A stretch of DNA of 24,744 nucleotides from a virus, in IMG/VR virus record IMGVR_UViG_3300044726_000081, positions 1 through 24,744 of that record; one strand, given 5' to 3'. A model generated the notes under the pieces. The model was given only the letters and a program-made list of their open reading frames with translations, was not told the DNA's origin and did no database searches. Below, one piece after another: positions 16,070-22,015 of this stretch (its first letter is position 1; each line of letters starts with the position of its first letter). The position numbers and the translations under genes were made by a program.

Positions 16070-16788
16070 AATGTCCCCGGTGCCCATTTTGTTCCGGTCC
16101 AGGTGAACCACCATTTACCAAGGAAGAAGTTATCCCACGACGCCCATGCTCCGGAGCCGTCGGGAAAGTAACCCAGTCCTTGTAGTTTATCAGCGTTTGC
16201 TTGATCGCCGTTCGTAACGGTTGGCTCTGGTGGAAAGTTCTGACTGATCTTCACACTAGCCTTGTTTAACGGACCCTGAACCCAGGAGAGATAGTTAGCC
16301 GTTTGATCGGCAGGACCTATCCACGTAGCCATATCAGGGTTGTCCGGTAGGCCGATATCTACCCAGTTTCCTAATGGCCAGGGATTTGTTTGTCCGGCGG
16401 CGCCTAGTCCATAGTTCAAATCTTGCATTGTCTGCGGATTATCACAACCCGGAGGCGTAAAGTATCCTGGGGCTCCCGCAACTACACCTGTTGCTGGGTT
16501 AGGAGGAACCGGAGGAACCCAACCCGGAACTAGCGGGCCGTCGTCTAGTGGGTAGAGTTTGTAGTAACGCATTGTGTCGCAGAGAATCAATAGATCCCGT
16601 GCAACTTTTCTGGATTGTTCTTCGGTCCTACAGTCCCTTCCCATGAACCAGTTTCCCTGGGTTCTCATGGCAAGAGCTAGCTGATCTACGTCTACGTCGC
16701 TGAATGGAGGGTTTGGGGAGATGTAAGGCTGTATTTGTCCGCCTCCTGGCATCGACGTGACAATCGACGCCATGAAAGGTTCGGTCAC
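16066..16788 (-). CDS. Protein with a duplicated N-terminal domain, Trp-rich C-terminus
   Basis: 240 aa from a GTG overlapping the previous stop. Residues 31-77 ('DVDVDQLALA', 'GNWFMGRDCRTEEQSRKVAR') match residues 23-69 of the protein encoded at 17051-17488 at roughly half of the positions, so the two are paralogous in this domain. The middle is Pro/Gly-rich and the end contains 'FFLGKWWFTWTGTKW', a probable beta hairpin. No family recognised. It shares an overlapping operon with its paralogue and a coiled-coil protein, so these three may act as a complex; this is inference. Confidence 0.72.
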   Translation of the reverse strand: MTEPFMASIVTSMPGGGQIQPYISPNPPFSDVDVDQLALAMRTQGNWFMGRDCRTEEQSRKVARDLLILCDTMRYYKLYPLDDGPLVPGWVPPVPPNPATGVVAGAPGYFTPPGCDNPQTMQDLNYGLGAAGQTNPWPLGNWVDIGLPDNPDMATWIGPADQTANYLSWVQGPLNKASVKISQNFPPEPTVTNGDQANADKLQGLGYFPDGSGAWASWDNFFLGKWWFTWTGTKWAPGTL

Positions 16789-17054
16789 AGCTTACGAAAC
16801 TGCGTGTAGGGAGCCTTTAGAATAACAGGCTCCGGGTCTTCTCCCCTCTCTATCCCTGGACTTTCCGCACCTCTACTTTCTCCGCCTTCTGGCGGGGGAG
16901 GTTCTGGAAGTTCAGCCTTAGAACGGGCGAGAGAAGTTTCGGCGTTCTCATCGCCCATCTGTAGTTGTTCCATTCGAGCGTGATGCTCACGCTCGCCGAG
17001 TTCCTTCTGCTTGATCTGTTCCCTGTCTTCTGAATCTGCTGGACGTTCGCTCAC
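16785..17054 (-). CDS. Hydrophilic coiled-coil/disordered protein
   Basis: 89 aa from a GTG overlapping the upstream stop. Residues 8-50 are Glu/Gln/Lys-rich and likely helical ('REQIKQKELGEREHHARMEQ'), followed by a Pro/Gly/Glu-rich disordered stretch ('PEPPPPEGGESRG') and a short basic end. No homologous family recognised. It lies between the two paralogous genes and overlaps both by 4 nt. Confidence 0.68.
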   Translation of the reverse strand: MSERPADSEDREQIKQKELGEREHHARMEQLQMGDENAETSLARSKAELPEPPPPEGGESRGAESPGIERGEDPEPVILKAPYTQFRKL

Positions 17055-17488
17055 TTCTTACCGCCGATGTTAGCCTGCCGCTGTTCAGCGGAGGACTTGC
17101 CTTCATCGGAAGTTTCGTCGTTCTTACGTCGAGCGTTCGCCATCTGCTCTGTAGGTGTAGGTGAAGGCTCAGGAAGATTCGACGGGAGTCGAGCGTTACC
17201 AGAACGCTGTTGAAGCGATTCGTCCAAATAGACAGAAGCTTGTGTCTTTGCGTACTCGGCGAAATCCGCCGCTGGCTTCGGCTGTTCGTATCCCATATCC
17301 AAGAAAGCCTGGAGCAATTCGAGAGCTACAGCCCGAGCGCTTTCAACGGAACGAACATCGTTGCCGAGGAAGAAGGGACCTACACGCTGCAAAGCGAGAG
17401 CGAGAAGATCGACGTCCTTATCTTCCCAAGGAACCTCTTCGACTTCTGGTTCCTCGGTAGGAGTTTCCTTGGTAACTGTATCAGGCAT
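17051..17488 (-). CDS. Protein carrying the second copy of the duplicated domain
   Basis: 145 aa. Residues 23-69 ('DKDVDLLALALQRVGPFFLG', 'NDVRSVESARAVALELL') are the paralogous domain shared with the protein at 16066-16788. An acidic N-terminus precedes it, and the C-terminal half is hydrophilic, Pro/Glu/Gln-rich and probably disordered, ending 'QANIGGKK'. Shared positions include D-V-D, L-A-L-A, F-x-G, D-x-R and V-A-x-x-L-L. Function unknown. The gene follows a 150-nt structured intergenic region that holds two hairpins and a tRNA-like element. Confidence 0.72.
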   Translation of the reverse strand: MPDTVTKETPTEEPEVEEVPWEDKDVDLLALALQRVGPFFLGNDVRSVESARAVALELLQAFLDMGYEQPKPAADFAEYAKTQASVYLDESLQQRSGNARLPSNLPEPSPTPTEQMANARRKNDETSDEGKSSAEQRQANIGGKK

Positions 17489-17520
17489 GGCGGTTGCCTT
17501 TCTCTTTATTGTTCGATTAT

Positions 17521-17567
17521 GCCGGGGAACTGGACCACCTTTGGGAGTATGAGCACAGTTCCCCGGC
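17521..17567 (-). other. Stable 12-bp hairpin upstream of the 145-aa gene
   Basis: GCCGGGGAACTG-type stem of 12 perfect base pairs (17521-17532 with 17556-17567) around a 23-nt loop. In the transcript it is followed by ATAATCG rather than a U-tract, so it is unlikely to be a standard terminator; it may block exonucleases or protect the 5' end of the downstream message, which starts at 17488. Confidence 0.8.
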
Positions 17568-17568
17568 T

Positions 17569-17614
17569 GCCTAATCTACACGGTGGGTGGAATCACCGTT
17601 GACTGTAGATTGGC
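17569..17614 (-). other. Two-part hairpin containing the TGTAG/CTACA word
   Basis: AATCTACA (17573-17580) pairs with TGTAGATT (17604-17611), extended by GCC/GGC with one bulged base, and encloses a second helix CGGTG/CACCG with an 8-nt loop. It stands directly between the tRNA-like element and the 12-bp hairpin, giving three consecutive folded units in about 140 nt. Confidence 0.75.
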
Positions 17615-17617
17615 AAG

Positions 17618-17657
17618 TGGTCGATGCTGGAATCGAACCAGCTATTCCTTTTCGACC
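17618..17657 (-). ncRNA. tRNA-like T-arm/acceptor minihelix
   Basis: On the minus strand GGTCGA and TCGACC form a perfect 6-bp acceptor-like stem, and GCTGG-TTCGATT-CCAGC forms a perfect T-arm with a canonical T-loop (TTCRANY). The T-arm's 3' strand is separated from the acceptor strand by one base, as in a tRNA with a mismatched seventh pair. D and anticodon arms are absent: only about 9 nt join the 5' acceptor strand to the T-arm. The element begins within the last codons of the 68-aa gene (stop at 17642) and ends in ACCA. T-arm plus acceptor stem is the known minimal RNase P substrate, so processing is plausible but untested. Confidence 0.72.
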
Positions 17658-17848
17658 TGACGTTTCGCTTCTTGTTGTTTTCTACTCCACGGGAGTAGGT
17701 CTTCTAGTGGAAGAACTCCCACCATTATCATGCCTAAGATGATTGACTTAATCGGTACTGACTCTTCGTAGAGAGCCTCGATGATTATCAAGACCCCTAG
17801 GATGAAGATTGTTATTCTGCGTACGGCGTCAAAGAAAGCTGTAAACAT
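17642..17848 (-). CDS. Two-segment membrane protein, holin-like
   Basis: 68 aa. Two hydrophobic segments (about residues 11-25, 'RITIFILGVLIIIEAL', and 35-50, 'SIILGMIMVGVLPLEDLL') are joined by a short acidic turn; the C-terminus is strongly charged ('KQQEAKRQVEKE'). This layout fits small actinophage holins or related membrane proteins, but it is not next to the endolysin, so holin remains a guess. ATG with GAGGA upstream. The gene is bracketed by two tRNA-like RNA elements, one ending shortly before its start and the other overlapping its stop. Confidence 0.75.
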   Translation of the reverse strand: MFTAFFDAVRRITIFILGVLIIIEALYEESVPIKSIILGMIMVGVLPLEDLLPWSRKQQEAKRQVEKE

Positions 17849-17878
17849 ACCCGTCCTCGTTCGGGAAGGGTGGTGTAG

Positions 17879-17964
17879 TGGCCCGAGCTAGAATCGAACT
17901 AGCTGCACAAGAAGAACTCCGGGAGAGACAGAGACCATTGTTTTCTTGGCGCTCCTGCCGAGCC
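17879..17964 (-). ncRNA. tRNA-like element, non-canonical body
   Basis: On the minus strand GGCTCGG pairs with TCGGGCC over seven positions (two G-U), followed by discriminator A, and GCTAG-TTCGATT-CTAGC is a perfect canonical T-arm directly joined to the acceptor strand. The total of 86 nt is that of a class II tRNA, but no proper D-arm or anticodon arm can be drawn; the body instead has one helix CAAGAA/TTCTTG. It follows the stop of the 303-aa gene (18004) by about 40 nt and precedes the 68-aa membrane gene. It may be a decayed tRNA or a functional tRNA mimic. Confidence 0.65.
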
Positions 17965-18003
17965 ATGATGGCAGTTTAAAGACATGCCCAGGTCTTAGTT
18001 CAC

Positions 18004-18915
18004 TCAGGAATCGTCGTCGTCGAACAACTCCGTCACGTTGTCGTCGGAATCCGCCTCGAAGTCTGCCGGATCGTCGTCCGACAAATCGAGAGTCAGTTCG
18101 TTGATGTCTTCCGTGGACTCGTCGTCGTCATCGGAAGTTTCGTCCGTCATCTTGTTGGCGACGATCTTGTGACCGGAAACCGTGAACTCGAAACGGTCCG
18201 GGGGATTGGCCCGATCGAAGTTCGGGTTCTGCTCTTCGATCGCCTTCCAGAGTTCACCGACGTTCTTGACGAACTTCTTCAGGTGGGTCTGAACCGCCGA
18301 GAGCTTTCGCTCGGTGATCGCCGTTTCGGTTCCCTCGGGATCGGTCACCGTGAACTGGAAAGTACCGCCGAGACGCTTTCCGGTCTTCGCACGATCCCCG
18401 ACAGCACCACGGAGGTTGTCGATCTTCTCCTTGCCGAGAATCGAAACACCCACGGCCTTGAACCAATCCGGATCGGTTCCTTCCAGAAGGTTCCGGATGC
18501 CGTTCATGTTGTCGACGTGAATCTTGCGTTCCTTTCGGAACTCGACAAGCTCGGCTTCCTTCGGCTTGTCGGACTCATCGACCTTCGTGATGTTCGCATC
18601 GACGAACGTGTCGAGACGCTTGTCGTACTCCTTGAGAACCCGACGGACCGTTTCGTACAGTCCGGCGAACTGCTCGTCCGACAAACCTTCCGCCGAAAGT
18701 GCGTTTCGGATGGAAGTGGCCACCGGGTTGTTGGCCTTCTTGTCGGTCATGTCGGGGTTGGCAGCCTCGAACCGAGTGTTGAGAAGCTTCGTGCGACCGA
18801 AACTCTCCAACGCCATTTTCTCGTCGAGGGTGTCGACCAGTTCCTTGGAAGCCAGCCACTTCTCGACCAGAGTGACGGTGAACGGGTTTTCCGTTCCGAT
18901 GTTGACATCAGACAT
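18004..18915 (-). CDS. Acidic-tailed 303-aa protein, probably abundant
   Basis: 303 aa, ATG overlapping the end of the zinc-ribbon gene by 8 nt. The body is Lys/Glu-rich and mixed helical; around residues 185-200 'GGTFQFTVTDPEGTETAI' and later 'DRFEFTVSGHKIVANK' look like beta strands. The last 45 residues are almost purely acidic ('STEDINELTLDLSDDDPADF', then 'LFDDDDS'), a feature shared with ssDNA-binding proteins and with DNA mimics. No family recognised. Codon choice is strikingly regular, dominated by C- and G-ending codons, and I find no TGTAG/CTACA words in this gene although they are common nearby; both point to selection for high expression. It is third in the transcript from the promoter at 19435. 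Confidence 0.8.
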   Translation of the reverse strand: MSDVNIGTENPFTVTLVEKWLASKELVDTLDEKMALESFGRTKLLNTRFEAANPDMTDKKANNPVATSIRNALSAEGLSDEQFAGLYETVRRVLKEYDKRLDTFVDANITKVDESDKPKEAELVEFRKERKIHVDNMNGIRNLLEGTDPDWFKAVGVSILGKEKIDNLRGAVGDRAKTGKRLGGTFQFTVTDPEGTETAITERKLSAVQTHLKKFVKNVGELWKAIEEQNPNFDRANPPDRFEFTVSGHKIVANKMTDETSDDDDESTEDINELTLDLSDDDPADFEADSDDNVTELFDDDDS

Positions 18916-19105
18916 TTGGATGCAACCTTTTCCAGTAGTGGGTTTGTTGGTAACGCCAGGTGTTGCGCTTGTCCCGACTACAATTCGGGCACTTATCTGT
19001 TTCGCCGGGAGTTGAGAATCCAGCTAGACAGTTACTACAGTAGCGAGCACAAGCTCGTATCTGTCGTCTGTTGATACCGTAGCACACTCCGCAAATCCAG
19101 CGCAA
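18908..19105 (-). CDS. Triple CxxC zinc-ribbon protein, start uncertain
   Basis: From TTG (19105) this gives 65 aa with three CxxC pairs: Cys5/8, Cys23/26 and Cys39/42, enough for at least one zinc ribbon, followed by a basic, aromatic end ('WRYQQTHYWKRLHPNV'). The same frame continues upstream to the stop of the preceding gene and encodes 'LICTSDYHNAWGTLYPDY', which looks like genuine protein; the first possible start there is a CTG that overlaps the upstream TGA (CTGA). So the true product may have about 88 aa. Likely nucleic-acid or protein binding; function unknown. Confidence 0.7.
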   Translation of the reverse strand: MRWICGVCYGINRRQIRACARYCSNCLAGFSTPGETDKCPNCSRDKRNTWRYQQTHYWKRLHPNV

Positions 19106-19173
19106 GGGATAGTCTGGATAAAGTGTTCCCCAAGCATTATGGTAGTCGGAAGTGCAGATCAGAGGTAGTTTGT

Positions 19174-19338
19174 TCAGGAAGAAACTCGGTCACCTGTCTC
19201 GACGGTGAGGAAGACGTCTTCGTAACGCTCCTTGATCAACTCCGAGAGGATGACTTCGTTGGTGTCGATGTCGCCGATGATGTCATCGGAATCCTCTGCG
19301 TTGAGTGGAACTCGGATGACAAGCGTTCGGTTTTCCAT
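19174..19338 (-). CDS. Small acidic protein, first gene after the promoter
   Basis: 54 aa, 'MENRTLVIRVPLNAEDSDDI' to 'GDRVSS'. The ATG is preceded by an AAAGGGAAAGAG purine run. It reads as a short strand-helix-helix protein with many Asp and Glu; no family recognised. It is the first ORF of the transcript from the promoter at 19435-19463, with a 5' leader of about 90 nt that can fold. Regular C-ending codons resemble those of the 303-aa gene two positions downstream. Confidence 0.72.
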   Translation of the reverse strand: MENRTLVIRVPLNAEDSDDIIGDIDTNEVILSELIKERYEDVFLTVETGDRVSS

Positions 19339-19394
19339 TGTGTTCTCTTTCCCTTTCGCTTAATGGGCGAGGTCGTTTTGTGAGGTTAGCTTTC

Positions 19395-19425
19395 GGGGTC
19401 CCGCCGTCCAGGCAGGCTCCGCCCC
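19395..19425 (-). other. GC-rich 5' leader hairpin
   Basis: Just after the predicted transcription start the leader folds as CCTGCC/GGCGGG (one G-U) with a 5-nt loop, closed outside by GGGG/CCCC. It may stabilise the 5' end of the message for the highly expressed genes downstream. No known riboswitch pattern is seen. Confidence 0.55.
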
Positions 19426-19434
19426 ACGCCCCTC

Positions 19435-19463
19435 ACAGTACCATAGGGCCGAAACCCCGTCAA
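19435..19463 (-). promoter_or_regulatory. Sigma-A-type promoter
   Basis: On the minus strand TTGACG (-35), 17 bases, then TACTGT (-10), i.e. near-consensus for the primary actinobacterial sigma factor. It lies in the 161-nt gap between the 90-aa secreted-protein gene and the 54-aa gene and points leftwards to the 303-aa protein and replication genes. The transcription start should be near 19427. Confidence 0.82.
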
Positions 19464-19499
19464 GAGCTAGTGCCCAAAGGATTTTCGTACTTTCGGAAC

Positions 19500-19772
19500 T
19501 TAGCCGCATCCTTTACGTCGAAGCCAGGCCCGGTAGTATTCGATTCTCTCTTGTATCGCTGCCCTGTTGGCGTTCGATGCTTCGGGGAATCGTTCGACTT
19601 CCAGTAGGAAAGCCGTATGAATACTATCACAGAGCCCGCCAGGTAGAAGCACCCGAACTTCCTTCGGAAGCTGGGCAACTATCTCGGCTTCTGTAGGCTG
19701 CTTAGTTTCTGGAACGGCCAAGATGGCAACTACAGCCAGTGACGCTGTAACGGCTAGTGTTCTTCGCTTCAC
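19500..19772 (-). CDS. Small secreted protein
   Basis: 90 aa from a GTG. Residues 1-20 ('MKRRTLAVTASLAVVAILAV') are a signal peptide or N-terminal anchor; the rest is a soluble, mostly helical domain with two Cys (in 'GGLCDSIH' and 'RRKGCG') that could form a disulfide outside the cell. No family recognised. It is the last gene before the promoter at 19435. A second ORF in the region (19460-19678, same strand, other frame) has no such features. Confidence 0.72.
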   Translation of the reverse strand: MKRRTLAVTASLAVVAILAVPETKQPTEAEIVAQLPKEVRVLLPGGLCDSIHTAFLLEVERFPEASNANRAAIQERIEYYRAWLRRKGCG

Positions 19773-19776
19773 AGAA

Positions 19777-20034
19777 CTAGTTGTCGTAGTAGAATTGCTG
19801 TACCTCCGTGTGTAGGTTTAGAATTGCTAACCGTACTTGCTTTTCGTATTTCCTACACGCCTCTGCGTCCTCAGGATCTGGCTCGATGTTATACTTTGCT
19901 CTTGCGAGCACCGCTTCTCGGATTCTTTCTCCGTAAGCGTGCCAGATGTAATCTTCACCCTGAGAAACGCAGAGACTGTAAGCAGCAGCAAGCTCAGTCA
20001 GCAGCTTCTGTCTTGGACTCTTCTTCGAGCGCAA
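19777..20034 (-). CDS. Hypothetical helical protein, start uncertain
   Basis: 85 aa if started at TTG (20034), which overlaps the previous gene by 41 nt; no ATG or GTG lies closer to the previous stop, so the start is unsure. The protein is helical and charged ('YGERIREAVLARAKYN', 'RKYEKQVRLAILNLHTE') and ends 'FYYDN'. No family recognised. Confidence 0.6.
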   Translation of the reverse strand: MRSKKSPRQKLLTELAAAYSLCVSQGEDYIWHAYGERIREAVLARAKYNIEPDPEDAEACRKYEKQVRLAILNLHTEVQQFYYDN

Positions 20035-20386
20035 GAAGATCAGCCCTTCGGTCTAGCTCGTCTGCGTGATTGAGCAGTTCCTCCGCTATCTTTCTCAGTT
20101 GGGCCGTTACCTTTCGCAAACTAGTCGGCATACTTTCCAACTGCTTAGCCTTGGAAACAACTTCGTGCAGACGAGAGAACAACAGCAGGTAGTGAAGGAA
20201 CAGATCCTTCGTCTCCCACTTGTCTTCTAGTCTTTCGAACCATCCGGACCTGTAGTAGAACACAGTCCCGTTCTTGAGCAACGTTCCGTCTTTGACAGCA
20301 CGGGAAACCTGAACCGACAAATTGCTGTCGCCGATTTCCTTCGCTGTTCTAGGACGACGGAAGAACGCTTTGTTCACTGTTGGCAC
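19994..20386 (-). CDS. Winged-helix-like N-terminus plus long helix
   Basis: 130 aa from GTG, with GGAGG five bases upstream. Residues 10-55 ('RTAKEIGDSNLSVQVSRAVK' and 'GTLLKNGTVFYYRSGW') have the look of a small winged helix (helix-helix-wing), and the C-terminal half is a long amphipathic helix ('LRKIAEELLNHADELDRRAD'), perhaps for dimerisation. It may be a DNA-binding regulator; this is inferred from pattern only. Confidence 0.68.
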   Translation of the reverse strand: MPTVNKAFFRRPRTAKEIGDSNLSVQVSRAVKDGTLLKNGTVFYYRSGWFERLEDKWETKDLFLHYLLLFSRLHEVVSKAKQLESMPTSLRKVTAQLRKIAEELLNHADELDRRADLLALEEESKTEAAD

Positions 20387-20691
20387 TATTGCCTCCGAGT
20401 TATCCTGGGCGGGATTGAATCGTCGAGAAGGATGAAGTCCTTCCAGATCTGCTCGATACGATCTTCGTCTTCCTCTTCATCCCACGCATCAGTCAATGTG
20501 ACTTTGCAGGAACGAACGACGAACGTATCGTCTTCTACTAACTGGAAGTCTTCGCTCTTCACAACGACCAGTGTAGGATCAGGACAGTCGATGTAATACA
20601 TCGCCGTCATACTCATTGTGTCGAGACTGAACTGCTCGACATCAGTTTCGACGTGACGTTCTTCACCCCACGGCAATCGTATCTTAGTCAC
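20386..20691 (-). CDS. Hypothetical acidic protein
   Basis: 101 aa from a GTG overlapping the upstream stop. The first 60 residues look beta-rich ('PTLVVVKSEDFQLVEDDTFV'), followed by a very acidic turn ('DAWDEEEDEDRIEQIW'). No family recognised. Confidence 0.65.
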   Translation of the reverse strand: MTKIRLPWGEERHVETDVEQFSLDTMSMTAMYYIDCPDPTLVVVKSEDFQLVEDDTFVVRSCKVTLTDAWDEEEDEDRIEQIWKDFILLDDSIPPRITRRQ

Positions 20692-20929
20692 AGTTCTGCT
20701 TTCTGTATTCCATCAGGAAGCGTCCTGAAAGGTTCTTCAGAATGGTATCTAGCCTCTCATTCGAGACCTCTCGGTAATGCACCAAGGCGGTTCCGTAGAG
20801 AAAGTTCTTTATATAGCTTGACGAGACGAAGTTGTTTCGTAGTTGTCCCGTCTCTTCATCACGACGCAACGCTTGGTAGTTGTAGTATAGGACGTCAAAT
20901 CGAGCCTTCTTCTGCTGATTGTCCGTCAT
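20684..20929 (-). CDS. Hypothetical protein
   Basis: 81 aa, basic and aromatic ('FDVLYYNYQALRRDEETG', 'SSYIKNFLYGTALVHYREV'), mostly helical. The start shares one base with the upstream stop (TAATG). No family recognised. Confidence 0.65.
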   Translation of the reverse strand: MTDNQQKKARFDVLYYNYQALRRDEETGQLRNNFVSSSYIKNFLYGTALVHYREVSNERLDTILKNLSGRFLMEYRKQNCD

Positions 20930-21276
20930 TAAGAATCACCGTCGATGTAGATGGTACCTTCTCGTTCGATCAACTCTCGCACGAACTGTAGGCCACGCTT
21001 CTTGGTGTTGTGGCCTACACCCTTGAGAAGATAACCGGGAGGGTAAACACGCCTCTCGTAAATCTTCTCCGTCATCATGCGATTGTATGACCTAGCCCAG
21101 AAAGCACCGCAGGAACTGCATTCACGATAGACCGGCCAGCCGTAAGGAACAGCCAACCAAGGATCAATCAACTTGGGTCGCATCCATGCATGACGATCGA
21201 CTCTACAGTCCAAGTATTCGTCTGGATACTCTTCCAGAATCTCGTTGTAGGACTTGATGTCATTCTCCTTCGGCAC
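20929..21276 (-). CDS. Zinc-ribbon protein of a common actinophage type
   Basis: 115 aa from GTG 21276, which has AAGGAG about nine bases upstream; the longer ATG-less frame to 21339 would run deep into the Cys-rich gene and was not chosen. 'DCRVDRHAWM' (Cys24, His29) and 'ECSSCGAFW' (Cys53, Cys56) form a zinc site, followed by 'YERRVYPPGYLLKG'. From memory the pattern C..H.W ... C..CG ... R.Y.YP.GY recurs in many actinophage proteins of unknown function. It is in the small-gene island and overlaps the gene upstream by 17 nt. Confidence 0.75.
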   Translation of the reverse strand: MPKENDIKSYNEILEEYPDEYLDCRVDRHAWMRPKLIDPWLAVPYGWPVYRECSSCGAFWARSYNRMMTEKIYERRVYPPGYLLKGVGHNTKKRGLQFVRELIEREGTIYIDGDS

Positions 21277-21415
21277 CTGGGCACTCTCCTTCTGGTAACT
21301 CGAACGCACAGTAGACACAGTCTCGCTTGAGACAAGCACCGTTGCAAGTGCAGTCTAGGAAGCTGTAAGCTCTCCCGTCTCTCTTTATGACGGGGTACTC
21401 ACTCGGGTCCTTCAT
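21260..21415 (-). CDS. 51-aa Cys-rich protein
   Basis: Starts 'MKDPSEYPVIKRDGRAY' and contains six Cys (22, 24, 28, 33, 36, 45) in 'DCTCNGACLKRDCVYC' and 'GEC'. The dense spacing fits a metal-binding knuckle. The ATG lies inside the end of the upstream membrane gene (17-nt overlap), and its end overlaps the next gene. Function unknown. Confidence 0.68.
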   Translation of the reverse strand: MKDPSEYPVIKRDGRAYSFLDCTCNGACLKRDCVYCAFELPEGECPGAEGE

Positions 21416-21572
21416 CGTCCTGTCTCTCTTCTATCATGTCTAGTAGTTTCCTAGCAAAGTCTTCGGCGTCGATCTGCTCTTTCTCATGGTCTCGCAGATG
21501 CAACAAGAACAATGACCCTAGAGTCACTATCATGGTGAACATAGCTGCCAATAGAAGCAAGATCGGAACCAC
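21399..21572 (-). CDS. 57-aa single-pass membrane protein
   Basis: GTG start with GGAGG four bases upstream. 'PILLLLAAMFTMIVTLGSLF' and the following 'LLHL' form one transmembrane helix at the N-terminus; the remainder is a charged cytoplasmic helix ('DHEKEQIDAEDFARKLLDM'). It starts one base after the upstream stop. A plus-strand ORF covering this stretch (21436-21765) is a shadow. Confidence 0.72.
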   Translation of the reverse strand: MVPILLLLAAMFTMIVTLGSLFLLHLRDHEKEQIDAEDFARKLLDMIEERQDDEGPE

Positions 21573-21573
21573 T

Positions 21574-21747
21574 TTACCTCCGGAAGAGTCGATCCAAGAG
21601 TCGATTCAACCAACCGGGGTTTTCTGGAAGAACCCTGCGATGCTCCGGCCTGTTGCAGTCATGCAACCCGTATTCGCTTATCTCAACTTCGTTGAGTTTG
21701 AACAACCTCCCGCAACCCATGCAGGAGAAGTAACCATCTTGTGCCAT
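21574..21747 (-). CDS. 57-aa zinc-finger-like protein
   Basis: 'MAQDGYFSCMGCGRLF' gives Cys9 and Cys12; His29, Cys31 and His36 ('GLHDCNRPEH') could complete a zinc site. The end is basic ('WLNRLLDRLFRR'). The start follows a 72-nt gap holding the repeated hairpin and a weak purine-rich site. Unknown family. Confidence 0.7.
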   Translation of the reverse strand: MAQDGYFSCMGCGRLFKLNEVEISEYGLHDCNRPEHRRVLPENPGWLNRLLDRLFRR

Positions 21748-21773
21748 CAGTGTCTCTTTCTGTAGTAGTTTGG

Positions 21774-21804
21774 GGAACTACACCAGGACATCTAGTGTAG
21801 AACC
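21774..21804 (-). repeat. Intergenic hairpin repeat, copy A
   Basis: GGAACTACAC and GTGTAGAACC flank an 11-nt loop in the gap between the 64-aa and 57-aa genes. Both arms are identical to copy B at 23105-23130, where the loop is 6 nt. In RNA this is a 6+2 bp stem with an A-A/A-A internal mismatch. Flanks also match copy B (GTAGCC before, CTACTA after, on the minus strand). Confidence 0.75.
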
Positions 21805-21819
21805 CGAAGCCACTACAGG

Positions 21820-22014
21820 CTACTCGTGAAGCTCAATTGAAAGTGACTCCGGGTCTTCGAGAAGTTCGCCGATGTCGAGAACTCCCTGATCCCAGTCGTA
21901 ACTCAGAGTCTCACAGACTTGTGCCGGAGTCGGTTCCGGTGCGTCCAGTTCTATCTCCTTGTAGTCGTTGGTATCGACCCGGATGATTACTGTTACCTTG
22001 ATGGGAATGATCAT
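21820..22014 (-). CDS. Small acidic protein
   Basis: 64 aa. A beta-strand start ('MIIPIKVTVIIRVDTND') is followed by 'APEPTPAQVCETLSYDWDQG' and an acidic end. The layout resembles small beta-alpha proteins found in groups in actinophage early regions; no function is known. ATG preceded by AGGAGAAGAG. Confidence 0.72.
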   Translation of the reverse strand: MIIPIKVTVIIRVDTNDYKEIELDAPEPTPAQVCETLSYDWDQGVLDIGELLEDPESLSIELHE

Positions 22015-22015
22015 T

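Noticed and set aside
17618-17657. Phage attachment site (attP) matching a host tRNA 3' end
   Set aside because: The acceptor folds back on a local 5' strand, there are two such elements, and no integrase gene is in the window.
17879-17964. A standard functional tRNA
   Set aside because: Acceptor and T-arm fit, but no D-arm or 5-bp anticodon stem with a 7-nt loop can be drawn, so it is reported only as tRNA-like.
18169-19074. 301-aa plus-strand ORF opposite the 303-aa gene
   Set aside because: Mirror ORF caused by regular codon use on the minus strand; no ribosome site and it crosses two genes.
19165-19190. Programmed -1 frameshift joining the 54-aa gene to the zinc-ribbon gene
   Set aside because: No slippery heptamer in phase in CGA GTT TCT TCC TGA; an internal start is simpler.
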